DNA of 64,000 nucleotides from Streptomyces cellulosae (GCA_014655195.1 BNBH01000007.1:159151-223150), one strand, 5' to 3'; numbered from the stretch's first letter, positions 36,410 to 47,073 are shown. Numbers and translations are program-made. Notes: a model not told the origin generated them from the sequence alone.

Positions 36410-36461
36410 CCGCCCCCTTGACTCCACCCGCCACCGTTGCCACACTCCCGCCCCCACCCGA

Positions 36462-36488
36462 TGAATCGATTCACTCGAACCGGTTCGA
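36462..36488. promoter_or_regulatory. two adjacent dyads, LacI-type operators
   Basis: TGAATCGATTCA (36462-36473) and TCGAACCGGTTCGA (36475-36488) are perfect palindromes with central CG, the form of LacI-family operators. They sit 40-65 bp upstream of the beta-helix gene start, so the gene is probably repressed by a LacI regulator. Confidence 0.7.
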
Positions 36489-36526
36489 CAACCGACACCC
36501 CCAACCGACAACTGCAAGGACCCCCC

Positions 36527-37681
36527 ATGCGACGCAGAGCCGCTTTACTCGCCTCAGCAGCAGCCACCGCCCTCCTCACGGCGCTGGCCACCGTCTCCAC
36601 CCCCGCCACCCCCGCCCACGCCCGCGCAGCGGCCTGCGGCGACGGCACCTACCACGCCGAAGCCGTCCAGAGCGGCTCCACCTGGACCGCCCGCCGGGGC
36701 AGCGGCACGGTGTACACGGGCACGGACATGCGCGCCGCCGTCCAGGCGGCGATCGGCGCCCTCACGGCGAACCGCACCGGCAAGGAACGCGTCGTGGTCC
36801 GCGGCTCCGGCTCCATCTCGGCCGGCTCCCGCATCTCGCTGCCGAGCTACACGGTCCTGGACGTCTGCGGCACGATCGACGTCACCGGTTCCGGCTCGGG
36901 CGACCAGGCGCCGGTCTACTCACGCGGCACCCACGACATCGAGGTGCAGCACCTCAACGTCACCGGCGCCCCGCTCTACGGCATCTTCCTGCGCAACGTG
37001 CAGAACGTGGTCCTGGGCCAGATCGACATGCGCCTGACCCGCGGCCTCGGCGTCCGTATCGACAACCGCGGCGACACCAGCCAGTGGACGCGCAACGTCC
37101 GTATCGACGACGTGTACGTGTCCGGCGCGTCGAGCCACGCGGTGGAGACGTACGGCGTGGACGGCCTGACCGTCGGCACGGTCACCGCCCGGAACGTGGG
37201 TGAGTCCGGTCTCCTGCTCAACCAGACCGTCAACGCGACGGTGACGAAGGTGGACGCGGAGAACGCCGGCACGGGCACCGGCTACGCGGCGTTCCGCATG
37301 GCCAACCGCAACGGCCGGATCGGCAGCAGTTACGCGACGAACATCCGCGTCGGCGAGGTGATCGCGCGCGGCGGCGGACGGGGCGTGTTCTGCGTGTCGG
37401 AGAGCGGCGGGGCGACGATCGACAGGATCACGCTCTCGAACACCGGCAACAACGCGATCCTGATCGAGAACTGCTACAACGTGAACCTCGCGGCGCAGAG
37501 CGGCACGGTCACGGGCGGCGGCGAGATCCGCCTGGCGGCCCGCTCGGAGTTCCCGAACAACAGGGACATCACGGTCCAGAACCTGACGGTGGCGAACTCG
37601 TCGATCCGCGAGAGCCCGTGCGGCGAGAACATCACCTTCCGCAACAACCGCCTGGTGAACAGCTCGCAGTCGATCTGCTAG
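36527..37681 (+). CDS. secreted right-handed beta-helix protein
   Basis: 384 aa. Sec signal peptide MRRRAALLASAAATALLTALATVSTPATPAHA. The rest is repeated beta-helix coils (LPSYTVLDVCGTIDV, DIEVQHLNVTGAPLYGIFLRNVQNVVLGQI, DGLTVGTVTARNVGESGLLLNQTVNATV, EIRLAARSEFPN), as in pectate-lyase-like or other extracellular polysaccharide enzymes. Several Cys pairs support an exported, disulfide-bonded protein. ATG 36527 follows AAGGA; longer in-frame starts overlap the operators. Substrate is not predictable. Confidence 0.85.
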   Translation: MRRRAALLASAAATALLTALATVSTPATPAHARAAACGDGTYHAEAVQSGSTWTARRGSGTVYTGTDMRAAVQAAIGALTANRTGKERVVVRGSGSISAGSRISLPSYTVLDVCGTIDVTGSGSGDQAPVYSRGTHDIEVQHLNVTGAPLYGIFLRNVQNVVLGQIDMRLTRGLGVRIDNRGDTSQWTRNVRIDDVYVSGASSHAVETYGVDGLTVGTVTARNVGESGLLLNQTVNATVTKVDAENAGTGTGYAAFRMANRNGRIGSSYATNIRVGEVIARGGGRGVFCVSESGGATIDRITLSNTGNNAILIENCYNVNLAAQSGTVTGGGEIRLAARSEFPNNRDITVQNLTVANSSIRESPCGENITFRNNRLVNSSQSIC

Positions 37682-37697
37682 GCGACCCGCAAGAAAA

Positions 37698-37733
37698 AGC
37701 GGGGTGCGGCACCCGAAGGCACCGCACCCCGCT
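37698..37733. terminator. bidirectional terminator
   Basis: Twelve-base arms AGCGGGGTGCGG and CCGCACCCCGCT with a 12-base loop and an A-run on the left, between the converging beta-helix and sigma factor genes. Confidence 0.85.
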
Positions 37734-37775
37734 CAACGCGCTTGGCGCGCTGTCAGAGCACAACCGGCCCGCACC

Positions 37776-38624
37776 TCAGTTGGTGCAGAGCATCCCCGCC
37801 CGCAGCCGCTTGAGAGTCCGCGACAGCAGTCGCGACACGTGCATCTGCGAGCACCCCAGCCGCTCACCGATCTCAGCCTGGGTCAGCTCCTCCACGAACC
37901 GCCAGTGGACGATCTTCCGCTCACGCTCGTCGAGCTCGGCGATCATCGGCGCGAGGGCGTGGAAGTCCTCGACCAGGCCCAGCGCCGCGTCCTCGGTGCC
38001 GATGAAGTCGGCGAGGACGGACTCGCCGTCCGGCTCGCTGCCGATGGCGGCGTCGAGGGAGGCGGAGTTGTAGCCGTTGGCGGCGAGCCGGGCCTCGTTG
38101 ACCTCGGCCTCGGTGAGGCTCATGAGCGTGGCCAGCTCGGCGGTCGTGGGCGTACGGCCGAGGCGGCTGCGCAGTTCCTCGGTGGCGCGGGCGAGCTGCA
38201 CCCGGGCCTCCTGGAGCCGGCGCGGCACGTGCACGGACCACGAGGTGTCACGGAAGAAACGCTTGATCTCGCCGACGATGTAGGGGATCGCGAAGGAGGT
38301 GAACTCGACCTCGCGGGAGAGCTCGAACCGGTCGATGGCCTTGATCAGACCGATCATGCCGACCTGGACGATGTCCTCCATCTCCTCCGGGCCGCGGCTG
38401 CGGAACCGGCCGGCCGCGTAGCGGACCAGGGACATGTTCATCTCGATCAGCGTGTTGCGCGCGTACTGGTACTCGTGAGTACCTTCCTCCAGCTCCGTCA
38501 GCCGCCGGAAGAACTGCCGGGACAGTTCACGCGCGTCCTGCGGCGCGACCTGGCCGGGATTCGCGACCTCCGGCAGCTCGGTCTCGCTCTGCGCCTGGTC
38601 CGTCCGTGCCATTGTCGACGTCAC
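37776..38624 (-). CDS. SigB/SigF-family RNA polymerase sigma factor
   Basis: 282-aa group 3 sigma factor. Region 2 LVRYAAGRFRSRGPEEMEDIVQVGMIGLIKAIDRFE, region 3 PYIVGEIKRFFRDTSWSVHVPRRLQE, region 4 LDERERKIVHWRFVEELTQAEIGERLGCSQMHVSRLLSRTL. Such factors act in stress and development in Streptomyces. No anti-sigma gene is near. GTG 38624 with GGAGGG 7 bases upstream sets the start. Confidence 0.9.
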   Translation of the reverse strand: MTSTMARTDQAQSETELPEVANPGQVAPQDARELSRQFFRRLTELEEGTHEYQYARNTLIEMNMSLVRYAAGRFRSRGPEEMEDIVQVGMIGLIKAIDRFELSREVEFTSFAIPYIVGEIKRFFRDTSWSVHVPRRLQEARVQLARATEELRSRLGRTPTTAELATLMSLTEAEVNEARLAANGYNSASLDAAIGSEPDGESVLADFIGTEDAALGLVEDFHALAPMIAELDERERKIVHWRFVEELTQAEIGERLGCSQMHVSRLLSRTLKRLRAGMLCTN

Positions 38625-38733
38625 AGTAAAGCCCTCCCTCATTGGTGCCCCCGCTCCGATACCGGCTCCCTGCCTGTACCCCCACTTCCGGGTTACACGC
38701 ACTTGGCCTAAAGAATTTCGGCGGAGACGTGGG

Positions 38734-39105
38734 TCACCCCTCCGCGACCACGACCGCGGAGGCCACTCCGGCGTCGTGGCTGAGCGAGACGTGCCAGGAG
38801 CGGACGCCCAGCTCAGCGGCACGCGCGGCGACGGTTCCCTTGACCCGGAGCCGCGGCTGCCCGCTGTCCTCGCACCACACCTCGGCGTCGGTCCAGTACA
38901 GCCCGGCGGGCGCCCCGAGCGCCTTGGCGAGTGCTTCCTTGGCGGCGAACCGCGCCGCCAGGGAGGCGATGCCGCGCCGTTCCCCGCTGGGCAGCAGCAG
39001 CTCGCTCTCCACGAAGAGCCGCTGCGCCAGTCCGGGCGTCCGTTCCAGGGACGCGGCGAACCGCTCGATCTCGGCGACGTCGATGCCGACTCCGATGATG
39101 CTCAT
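38734..39105 (-). CDS. acpS: holo-[acyl-carrier-protein] synthase
   Basis: 123-aa 4'-phosphopantetheinyl transferase that activates acyl carrier protein for fatty acid (and possibly polyketide) synthesis. [11 protein letters not shown] near 7 and [13 protein letters not shown] near 52, with the metal Asp and Glu, are in place; length is normal. Lies between glmS and the sigma factor gene. Confidence 0.95.
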   Translation of the reverse strand: MSIIGVGIDVAEIERFAASLERTPGLAQRLFVESELLLPSGERRGIASLAARFAAKEALAKALGAPAGLYWTDAEVWCEDSGQPRLRVKGTVAARAAELGVRSWHVSLSHDAGVASAVVVAEG

Positions 39106-39130
39106 GCGGGCAGCCTAGATCGACGTGGCC

Positions 39131-40978
39131 TCACTCCACGGTCACGGACTTGGCGAGGTTGCGCGGCTGGTCCACCTCGTTGCCGCGGGCGGTGGCCAGC
39201 TCGCAGGCGAACACCTGCAGCGGCACGGTCGCGACCAGCGGCTGGAGCAGCGTCGGTGTGACCGGGACACGGATCAGATGGTCGGCGTACGGGACGACCG
39301 CGTCGTCCCCCTCCTCCGCGACCACGATGGTCCGGGCGCCGCGCGCGCGGATCTCCTGGATGTTGGACACGATCTTGTCGTGCAACACGGACCGCCCACG
39401 CGGCGAAGGCACGACGACCACAACGGGCAGGTCGTCCTCGATCAACGCGATGGGCCCGTGCTTCAGCTCCCCCGCCGCGAAGCCCTCCGCGTGCATGTAG
39501 GCGAGCTCCTTCAGCTTCAGCGCGCCCTCCAGCGCCACCGGATAACCGACGTGCCGCCCCAGGAAGAGAACCGTGTTCTTCTCCGCCAACGACCGGGCGA
39601 GCTCCCGCACAGGCTCCATGGTCTCCAGGACCCGTTCGACCGCCCCAGAAATGGAGCCGAGATCACGTACCACCGCCCGGATCTCGTCGGCGTACTTGGT
39701 CCCGCGCACCTGCCCCAGATACAGCGCAACGAGATAACACGCGACCAACTGCGTCAGGAACGCCTTCGTCGACGCGACCGCGACCTCCGGCCCCGCGTGC
39801 GTGTACAGCACGGCGTCCGACTCCCGCGGGATGGTCGACCCGTTGGTGTTGCAGATGGCGAGCACCTTGGCGCCCTGCTCCCGCGCGTGCCGCAGCGCCA
39901 TCAGCGTGTCCATGGTCTCGCCGGACTGGGAGATGGCGACCACGAGCGTCTGCTGGTCCAGGATCGGGTCGCGGTAGCGGAACTCGCTGGCCAGCTCCAC
40001 CTCGCACGGCACGCGCGTCCAGTGCTCGATGGCGTACTTGGCGATGAGCCCGGCGTGGAAGGCGGTGCCGCAGGCGACGATGACGACCTTGTCGACCTCG
40101 CGCAGCACGTTCGCCGGGATGCGCACCTCGTCCAGCGTCAGCGAACCCGACCCGTCGACACGGCCCAGGAGCGTGTCGGCGACGGCCTTCGGCTGCTCGG
40201 CGATCTCCTTGAGCATGAAGTAGTCGTAGCCGCCCTTCTCGGCGGCGGAGGCGTCCCAGTCGACGTGGTACTCGCGGACGTCGGCCGGAGCCCCGTCGAA
40301 GTCGGTCACCGTCACCGCGTCCCGGCGCAGCTCGACGACCTGGTCCTGCCCCAGTTCGATGGCCTCACGGGTGTGCGCGATGAACGCGGCGACATCCGAA
40401 GCGAGAAAGGACTCACCCGCACCGACACCCACCACCAGCGGCGAGTTACGGCGTGCGCCCACCACCACATCGGGCTCATCGGCGTGCACGGCCACCAGCG
40501 TGAACGCGCCCTCCAGCCGCCGGCACACCAGCCGCATCGCTTCCGCGAGGTCGGCGCAGGCGGAGTACTCCTCGGCGAGCAGATGGGCGACGACCTCGGT
40601 GTCGGTCTCGGAGGTCAGTGCGTGCCCGCGTTCGGTCAACTCCTCGCGCAGCGCGGCGAAGTTCTCGATGATGCCGTTGTGGACGACGGCGACCCGGCCC
40701 GCGTTGTCCAGGTGCGGGTGGGCGTTGGCGTCGGTGGGCGCGCCGTGGGTGGCCCACCGGGTGTGCCCGATCGCGGTCGTCCCGGCCGGCAGGGGCCGTT
40801 CGCCCAGCTCCTTCTCCAGGTTGACCAGCTTTCCGGCCCTCTTCGCCGTGGCCAGTCCGCCGTCGGCCTGCACGGCGACGCCCGCCGAGTCGTAGCCCCG
40901 GTACTCCAGTCGCTTCAGTCCGGCCGTCACGACGTCAAGCGCCGACTGCGGCCCCACGTAACCCACGATTCCGCACAT
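39131..40978 (-). CDS. glmS: glutamine-fructose-6-phosphate aminotransferase
   Basis: 615 aa, makes glucosamine-6-phosphate for cell-wall UDP-GlcNAc. N-terminal glutaminase with Cys1 nucleophile after Met (MCGIVGYVG), HTRWATHG and GETDTEV-type blocks; C-terminal SIS domains (ACGTAFHAGLIAKYAIE, SQSGETMDTLMALRHA). glmM is about 3 kb away. Neither promoter nor ribozyme-like leader could be seen in the gap. Confidence 0.97.
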   Translation of the reverse strand: MCGIVGYVGPQSALDVVTAGLKRLEYRGYDSAGVAVQADGGLATAKRAGKLVNLEKELGERPLPAGTTAIGHTRWATHGAPTDANAHPHLDNAGRVAVVHNGIIENFAALREELTERGHALTSETDTEVVAHLLAEEYSACADLAEAMRLVCRRLEGAFTLVAVHADEPDVVVGARRNSPLVVGVGAGESFLASDVAAFIAHTREAIELGQDQVVELRRDAVTVTDFDGAPADVREYHVDWDASAAEKGGYDYFMLKEIAEQPKAVADTLLGRVDGSGSLTLDEVRIPANVLREVDKVVIVACGTAFHAGLIAKYAIEHWTRVPCEVELASEFRYRDPILDQQTLVVAISQSGETMDTLMALRHAREQGAKVLAICNTNGSTIPRESDAVLYTHAGPEVAVASTKAFLTQLVACYLVALYLGQVRGTKYADEIRAVVRDLGSISGAVERVLETMEPVRELARSLAEKNTVLFLGRHVGYPVALEGALKLKELAYMHAEGFAAGELKHGPIALIEDDLPVVVVVPSPRGRSVLHDKIVSNIQEIRARGARTIVVAEEGDDAVVPYADHLIRVPVTPTLLQPLVATVPLQVFACELATARGNEVDQPRNLAKSVTVE

Positions 40979-41041
40979 GCCCGGCAGCCTACGGTCCGTC
41001 AGCCGTCGAAAACGGCCTCCGCGTGCCCGAATTCGGAAATT

Positions 41042-41068
41042 CCCACCGGTGCACGAGGCGCCGGTGGG
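41042..41068 (-). terminator. hairpin downstream of the lipoprotein gene
   Basis: Arms CCCACCGG and CCGGTGGG around an 11-base loop, between the lipoprotein gene stop and glmS. Confidence 0.6.
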
Positions 41069-41080
41069 TGAGATTCCGGG

Positions 41081-41869
41081 TCAGCCGAGCTTGGCGACCT
41101 GGGCGGCGACGACGTCGGCCGGGACCTCGAAGTCCTTGCCGGTGGCCATGGACGCCAGGTTCACGGCGCTGAAGGTGACCACGGTCGAGCCCTTGCGCAC
41201 CAGGACGATCTTGGCGGGCGCCTTGACGCCCTCCTCCGCGGCGACGGTCAGCGTGACGGCGGCGCCCTCGTCGCCGCCCTCGGGCGCGTCTCCGGTGGCG
41301 ACCTTCTCCACGTCCAACGGCTCACCGACGAGGGTGGCCTTGAACCCGCCCGCGCACTTCTCGGCGGCCGCGACGACACCCTTCACGGCCTGCGCGGCGC
41401 CGTCACCCTCGTACGAGGCGAGGTTGATCAGCACCTTCTCCGTGTCCAGCGCGGCCAGGAGGGCGTCCTCGGGCTTGGTGTCCGCGCCCGGCTTCACCGG
41501 GTCGCCCGTGAAGGACCGCTTCACGGTCGCGGCAGGCTCCCCCTGCGCCACACCGGCCTGGGCGTGCGCGAGCGGCAGGCAGGCGGCGTCCTCCGTCGTC
41601 ACCTGATCCGCGGCGATGTCGTCGGTCGCGGGAAGCTTGGTGGCGACCTTGCCGCCCTTGACGTCCGACTGCGCGAGGGCGGCCTTCTCCAGCTCGGCGG
41701 CGGTGAGCGTCTTCGCCGGCGCGGCGGCGGAGGTGCTGGGCGCGGCCTTGCCCTTGCCTTCGTCGGCCTTGTCCTGGTCGTCGCCGGAGCCGCCGCAGGC
41801 GCTGACGAGCAGGGCCAGCGCGGCGGCGGAGGCGGCGAGCGCGGTACGACGGACGGAACTGGTTCTCAC
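41081..41869 (-). CDS. lipoprotein, unknown
   Basis: 262 aa: hydrophobic signal and lipobox LVSAC (with GGSGDD following), so exported and lipid-anchored. A charged Ala/Lys-rich linker precedes a domain with DDIAADQVTTEDAACLPLAHAQAG, LDTEKVLINLASYEG and AEKCAGGFKATLVGEPLDVEKV. Possibly a substrate- or peptidoglycan-binding domain; no family is certain. GTG 41869. Confidence 0.75.
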   Translation of the reverse strand: MRTSSVRRTALAASAAALALLVSACGGSGDDQDKADEGKGKAAPSTSAAAPAKTLTAAELEKAALAQSDVKGGKVATKLPATDDIAADQVTTEDAACLPLAHAQAGVAQGEPAATVKRSFTGDPVKPGADTKPEDALLAALDTEKVLINLASYEGDGAAQAVKGVVAAAEKCAGGFKATLVGEPLDVEKVATGDAPEGGDEGAAVTLTVAAEEGVKAPAKIVLVRKGSTVVTFSAVNLASMATGKDFEVPADVVAAQVAKLG

Positions 41870-42025
41870 GCGGAAACTCTTTCTCGAAGGTGCGGAGGGA
41901 TGATCCGCATCACGTGCGCGCACTGTAGACACAGGCGCTTCACAGTTGATCATCGGGGCCCCCACGGAATCCCGGCGTGACACAGCCCACCTGTCGCCGC
42001 GTTCAAACTCCGTTAACAATGGACT

Positions 42026-43015
42026 GTGATCTCTCCGGTCTCCTCGATGCCCCGGAGCGCCCACCGGCAGCGGCCGGAGGCGACTCCCTACGTCGACCTC
42101 ACCCGTTCCGAGTGGAGCGCGCTGCGCGACAAGACGCCGTTGCCGCTGACGGCGGAGGAGGTGGAACAGCTGCGCGGCCTCGGCGACGTCATCGACCTCG
42201 ACGAGGTGCGGGACATCTACCTCCCGCTGTCCCGGCTGCTCAACCTCTACGTCCGCGCCACCGACGGGCTGCGCGGCGCCCTCAACACCTTCCTCGGCGA
42301 GAAGGGCTCCCAGTCGGGCACGCCCTTCGTCATAGGGGTCGCGGGCTCCGTGGCCGTAGGCAAGTCGACGGTGGCGCGCCTCCTGCAGGCCCTGCTCTCC
42401 CGCTGGCCCGAGCATCCCCGCGTGGAGCTGGTCACGACGGACGGCTTCCTGCTCCCCACCGAAGAGCTCCAGTCACGCGGGCTGATGTCGCGGAAAGGTT
42501 TCCCCGAGTCCTACGACCGCCGGGCGCTGACGCGCTTCGTGGCGGACATCAAGGCCGGCAAGTCCGAAGTGACCGCCCCCGTCTACTCCCATCTGATCTA
42601 CGACATCGTCCCGGGCGAGAAGCTCACGGTGCGGCGGCCGGACATCCTGATCGTGGAGGGCCTCAACGTCCTGCAGCCGGCGCTTCCGGGCAAGGACGGG
42701 CGGACGCGGGTGGGCCTCGCCGACTACTTCGACTTCAGTGTGTACGTGGATGCTCGTGCCGAGGACATCGAGCAGTGGTACCTGAACCGGTTCCGGAAGC
42801 TGCGGCAGACGGCGTTCCAGGACCCGTCGTCGTACTTCCGGAAGTACACGCAGGTGTCCGAAGAGGAGGCGTTGGACTACGCCCGCACGATGTGGCGGAC
42901 CATCAACAAGCCGAACCTCGTCGAGAACATCGCCCCTACGCGGGGCCGGGCGACCCTGGTCCTCCGGAAGGGCCCCGACCACACGGTCCAGCGCCTGAGC
43001 CTCCGCAAACTGTGA
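42026..43015 (+). CDS. coaA: pantothenate kinase, type I
   Basis: 329 aa, phosphorylates pantothenate in the first step of coenzyme A synthesis. P-loop [17 protein letters not shown] near 105, [28 protein letters not shown], and DIVPGEK are family motifs. GTG 42026. Plus strand, opposite to its glmS-side neighbours. Confidence 0.96.
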   Translation: MISPVSSMPRSAHRQRPEATPYVDLTRSEWSALRDKTPLPLTAEEVEQLRGLGDVIDLDEVRDIYLPLSRLLNLYVRATDGLRGALNTFLGEKGSQSGTPFVIGVAGSVAVGKSTVARLLQALLSRWPEHPRVELVTTDGFLLPTEELQSRGLMSRKGFPESYDRRALTRFVADIKAGKSEVTAPVYSHLIYDIVPGEKLTVRRPDILIVEGLNVLQPALPGKDGRTRVGLADYFDFSVYVDARAEDIEQWYLNRFRKLRQTAFQDPSSYFRKYTQVSEEEALDYARTMWRTINKPNLVENIAPTRGRATLVLRKGPDHTVQRLSLRKL

Positions 43016-43055
43016 ACCCCCCGGCCCGCCCGTCACCGGCGGCTACCCTGCCGCC

Positions 43056-44003
43056 ATGCTGCATCTGCGTCTGATCACACCCGCCGGGCAGACCGAGGAA
43101 GCGGTCCGCCTCATCGAGGGGACGAGAGGGACCACGCATCTGTGTGTGCTGGCAGGTGCCGCCCGCGACCCCGCCGGGGACGTCGTGCTGTGCGACGTGG
43201 CCCGGGAGGCCGCCGACGACCTGCTCAGCGGCTTGCAGCGGCTGGGGCTGGACACGACCGGGTCCATCTCCGTGGAGAACGTCGACCTGTCGCTGTCGGA
43301 GCGCGCGGACCGGGCCGAGAAGGAGGCGCCCGGGGAGGGCGCGGACGCGGTGCTGTGGGAGCACCTCACGGAGGCGACCCACGAGGAGTCGACCCTCTCG
43401 GTGACCTACCTCTCGTTCCTCACGCTGGCGACCATGATCGCGGCGTGCGGTGTGGTGCTGGACAACGCGGCCCTGATCGTGGGGGCGATGGCGGTGGGCC
43501 CGGAGTTCGGCCCGCTGGCCGGCATCTCCACGGCGACGGTGCAGCGTCGGCCGCGCCTCGCGATGCGTTCGCTGATCGCCCTGCTGGTGGGCTTCGCGGT
43601 GGCGATGGTGCTGACGGTGGGGTTCAGCCTGTGCATGGACGCGGTGGGGCTGTTCACCAAGGAGCAGTTGGAGGCGGAACGGCCGCAGACCGGCTTCGTG
43701 TACGCCCCCGACTGGTTCTCCTTCGTGGTGGCGGTGCTGGCCGGGGCGGCCGGCACGCTGTCGCTCACGTCCGCGAAGTCCGGAGCCCTGGTAGGAGTCG
43801 CCATCTCGGTGACGACGGTGCCGGCCGCGGCGAACGCGGCGGTGGCCCTGAGCTACGGGGACACCGTCCAGACCTGGGGTTCCACCGAGCAGCTGCTGCT
43901 CAACCTGCTCGGGATCACGCTGGCGGGAACACTGACGCTGCTGACACAGAAGCAGCTGTGGCGGAAGCAGCACGCACGTCTGCGAAGGCGCGCGGCCGCC
44001 TGA
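43056..44003 (+). CDS. DUF389 membrane protein
   Basis: 315 aa with an N-terminal ACT-like soluble domain (LHLRLITPAGQTEEAVRLIEG) and a C-terminal membrane region of about 6 helices (LSFLTLATMIAACGVVLDNAALIVGAMAVGPEFGPLAGISTA). The GxMxxGPxFGP-like block is the DUF389 signature. Function unknown. Runs 41 bp after coaA. Confidence 0.9.
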   Translation: MLHLRLITPAGQTEEAVRLIEGTRGTTHLCVLAGAARDPAGDVVLCDVAREAADDLLSGLQRLGLDTTGSISVENVDLSLSERADRAEKEAPGEGADAVLWEHLTEATHEESTLSVTYLSFLTLATMIAACGVVLDNAALIVGAMAVGPEFGPLAGISTATVQRRPRLAMRSLIALLVGFAVAMVLTVGFSLCMDAVGLFTKEQLEAERPQTGFVYAPDWFSFVVAVLAGAAGTLSLTSAKSGALVGVAISVTTVPAAANAAVALSYGDTVQTWGSTEQLLLNLLGITLAGTLTLLTQKQLWRKQHARLRRRAAA

Positions 44004-44112
44004 GACTGCCCGGCGGTGGTCGAGCCGCCCACGGCGGCCCCGCACCACCACCCCACCGTGGGCGCTACCTCAACCCTGACCGGGCAGAATCCCGCGCCGC
44101 AGGCACACGGCC

Positions 44113-45471
44113 TCAGCCCAGCGCGGACTTCACCGCATCCGCGAGCCGCCCAGCCACCGACCGCGCCTGGTCGATGTCGGCCGCTTCCACCATGACGCGG
44201 ACCAGCGGCTCCGTGCCCGACGGACGAAGCAGCACACGCCCCGTCCCGCCCAGCTCCCGCTCCGCCTCCGACACCGCCGTCGCCAGCTCCGCCGACGTCT
44301 TCACCCGGGACTTGTCCACATCAGGCACGTTGATCAGCACCTGCGGCAGCCGCTCCATCACAGACGCCAGCTCCCGCAGCGACCGCCCACTCTCTGCCAC
44401 CCGAGCCGCCAGCAGCAGCCCCGTCAGCGTCCCGTCCCCCGTCGTCGCGTGGTCCAGGATGATCACGTGCCCCGACTGCTCGCCGCCCAAGGCGAACCCG
44501 TGCTGCTTCATCTCCTCCAGCACGTACCGGTCCCCCACCGCCGTCTGGACGAGCCGGATCCCCTCCCGCTCCATGGCGAGCTTGAACCCGAGGTTCGACA
44601 TCACAGTGGCGACCACCGTGTCGGACCGCAGCGCCCCCCGCTCCCGCATGGCCAGCGCCAGCACCGCGAGGATCTGGTCCCCGTCGACCTCCGCCCCGGT
44701 GTGGTCGACGGCGAGACACCGATCGGCGTCCCCGTCATGCGCGATACCCAGCGCGGCCCCGTGCTCGACAACAGCGGCCTTCAGCTGCGCAAGGTGAGTC
44801 GACCCGCACCCGTCATTGATGTTCAGCCCATCAGGCTCAGCACCAATGGTCACAACCTCGGCGCCGGCCCGACGGAACGCCTCCGGCGACACCTGCGACG
44901 CCGCCCCGTGCGCCTCGTCCAGCACGATCTTCAGCCCGTCGAGCCGGTTCGGCAGAACGCCCACGAGGTGGGCGACATACGTGTCGAAGCCCTCCTCGTA
45001 GTCCCGCACGCGCCCGACCCCGGCCCCGGTGGGCCGGTCCCACGGCGCACCGGTGCGGTGCTCCTCGTAGATCGCCTCGATCCGGTCCTCCAGCTCGTCG
45101 GCGAGCTTGTGCCCGCCGCGGGCGAAGAACTTGATGCCGTTGTCGGGCATGGCGTTGTGGCTGGCGGAGAGCATCACGCCGAGGTCGGCGCCCAGCGCAC
45201 CGGTGAGGTGGGCGACCGCCGGCGTCGGCAGCACGCCGACCCGCAGGACGTCCACGCCCGCGCTGGCGAGCCCGGCGACCACGGCGGCCTCCAGGAACTC
45301 CCCGGACGCGCGCGGGTCACGCCCGACGACGGCGGTGGGCCGGTGCCCTTCGAACGTGCCCGCCTCGGCCAGTACGTGCGCGGCGGCGACGGACAGGCCG
45401 AGCGCCATCTCCGCCGTCAGATCCGCGTTGGCGACACCGCGCACGCCGTCCGTGCCGAAGAGTCGTCCCAC
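44113..45471 (-). CDS. glmM: phosphoglucosamine mutase
   Basis: 452 aa, interconverts glucosamine-6-P and glucosamine-1-P. Active-site Ser in [10 protein letters not shown] near 101, metal block HDGDADR near 240, sugar block GGEQSGHV and phosphate loop [14 protein letters not shown] 45471 after AGGAGGACA. Divergent side faces the rpsI-rplM operon. Confidence 0.97.
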   Translation of the reverse strand: MGRLFGTDGVRGVANADLTAEMALGLSVAAAHVLAEAGTFEGHRPTAVVGRDPRASGEFLEAAVVAGLASAGVDVLRVGVLPTPAVAHLTGALGADLGVMLSASHNAMPDNGIKFFARGGHKLADELEDRIEAIYEEHRTGAPWDRPTGAGVGRVRDYEEGFDTYVAHLVGVLPNRLDGLKIVLDEAHGAASQVSPEAFRRAGAEVVTIGAEPDGLNINDGCGSTHLAQLKAAVVEHGAALGIAHDGDADRCLAVDHTGAEVDGDQILAVLALAMRERGALRSDTVVATVMSNLGFKLAMEREGIRLVQTAVGDRYVLEEMKQHGFALGGEQSGHVIILDHATTGDGTLTGLLLAARVAESGRSLRELASVMERLPQVLINVPDVDKSRVKTSAELATAVSEAERELGGTGRVLLRPSGTEPLVRVMVEAADIDQARSVAGRLADAVKSALG

Positions 45472-45766
45472 TTGTCCTCCTGAGGATGCGTCAGTATCGG
45501 CAGCCCTCCAGGGCCCCGCCACCAAGGTCCCGCCGAGGCGATGGACCGGCCCGTACGGCCGACGGCTGTGCCACTGACAAAGCTGAGCTTCTGCTGTTCG
45601 TCGATGCTTCTGATGTTCGACGGTCACGGACCGCCCGCGGCTCCCGAGCCGCGGGGACGCGCACCGTGACGTCGCCGGGCGTGCACCACGGCGCCACCGC
45701 CCGACCATCCGATCACATTAGCGTTTGAGCGCCTTGTGCCGTTATACGCCCACGCCAGTGAATAAA
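45472..45766. other. glmM upstream region, about 295 bp
   Basis: Promoter and leader region for glmM on the minus strand. No gene or known riboswitch pattern seen. Confidence 0.4.
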
Positions 45767-45808
45767 CGAACGCCCCGGCAGCACGATGGCGTGCCGCCGG
45801 GGCGTTCG
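45767..45808 (-). terminator. terminator of the rplM-rpsI operon
   Basis: Thirteen-base arms CGAACGCCCCGGC and GCCGGGGCGTTCG, with an inner GCAC/GTGC pair in the loop, 24 bp after the rpsI stop. Confidence 0.9.
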
Positions 45809-45831
45809 GAGTACGCGCGAGCGCCCTGCGA

Positions 45832-46344
45832 TTAGCGCTTGCTGTACTGCGGAGCCTTGCGGGCCTTCTTCAGACCGGCCTTCTTCCGCTCGACCGCACG
45901 GTCGTCGCGGCGCAGGAAGCCGGCCTTCTTCAGCGGACCGCGGTTGTTGTCGACGTCCGCCTCGTTCAGCGCACGGGCGACACCGAGTCGGAGCGCACCG
46001 GCCTGACCGGAGACACCGCCACCCGCGATGCGGGCGATGACGTCGTAGCGGCCCTCGAGCTCGAGCACCTTGAAGGGCTCGTTCACTTCCTGCTGGTGCA
46101 CCTTGTTCGGGAAGTAGTCCTCGAGGGTGCGACCGTTGATCTTCCACTTGCCGGTGCCCGGGACGATCCGGACGCGGGCGATGGCGTTCTTGCGACGGCC
46201 CAGGCCGGCGGCCGGCTGGGGCTCACCGAAGCGGGACGCCATGGACTCCGAGGTGTACTCGCCCTCGACGGGCGCCTCGGACTCGGTGGTGTAGCTGTCG
46301 ATGTCAAGCTCTTCGAGCGGCTGCTCGGCAGTGGTCTCGGCCAC
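45832..46344 (-). CDS. rpsI: 30S ribosomal protein S9
   Basis: 170 aa. The first 45 residues are an acidic actinobacterial extension; the S9 core starts at [19 protein letters not shown] and ends [15 protein letters not shown], the basic tail that reaches the P site. Co-transcribed with rplM 42 bp upstream. GTG 46344. Confidence 0.97.
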   Translation of the reverse strand: MAETTAEQPLEELDIDSYTTESEAPVEGEYTSESMASRFGEPQPAAGLGRRKNAIARVRIVPGTGKWKINGRTLEDYFPNKVHQQEVNEPFKVLELEGRYDVIARIAGGGVSGQAGALRLGVARALNEADVDNNRGPLKKAGFLRRDDRAVERKKAGLKKARKAPQYSKR

Positions 46345-46386
46345 GATTCTCCTCAGATTCTCTTCGGTCTTAGGGGGTGGCCGGAC

Positions 46387-46830
46387 TTACTGCGCGACCT
46401 GGGTGATCTCGAACGGCACCGGCTGCTGAGCGGCGTGCGGGTGCTGGTCGCCCGAGTAGACCTTCAGCTTCGAGAGCATCTGACGGCCCAGGGTGTTCTT
46501 GGGGAGCATGCCCTTGACGGCCTTCTCGATGGCCTTCTCGGGGTTCTTGGCAAGCAGCTCGTCGTAGCGGACGGAGCGCAGACCACCCGGGTAGCCCGAG
46601 TGGCGGTACGCCATCTTCTGGGTCCGCTTGTTGCCGGAGAGGTGCACCTTGTCGGCGTTGATGATGATGACGAAGTCACCGGTGTCGACGTGGGGCGCGT
46701 AGATCGGCTTGTGCTTGCCACGCAGGATGGAGGCGGCAGTGGAGGCCAGACGGCCCAGGACGACGTCCTGAGCGTCGATGACGTGCCACTGGCGCGTCAC
46801 ATCGCCGGGCTTGGGGCTGTACGTACGCAC
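46387..46830 (-). CDS. rplM: 50S ribosomal protein L13
   Basis: 147 aa. [32 protein letters not shown] and the [11 protein letters not shown] block are typical. First gene of the rplM-rpsI operon; GTG 46830. Its leader (46831-47073) holds the promoter. Confidence 0.97.
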   Translation of the reverse strand: MRTYSPKPGDVTRQWHVIDAQDVVLGRLASTAASILRGKHKPIYAPHVDTGDFVIIINADKVHLSGNKRTQKMAYRHSGYPGGLRSVRYDELLAKNPEKAIEKAVKGMLPKNTLGRQMLSKLKVYSGDQHPHAAQQPVPFEITQVAQ

Positions 46831-47073
46831 GGTTCGTAGCCTTCGCTTCTTCAGTGAATGGTCCTGACAAGGTCACCGAAGACGATCACGACAGCCCTGA
46901 CCGCACAGCGGTGACGCAAACCGCGTGCTGGTCGCTGGTCATCGGCCCGGTGGACCGGTGTAAGGGCCCCTCACGTGAGAATGAGTAAGCCACTACACAC
47001 AACAGAGACGCAGAATACCCGTGCTCGGCCGGACGGGTCAAAACGAGCCCGCCGCCCGTGGGCGCGCCCCATT

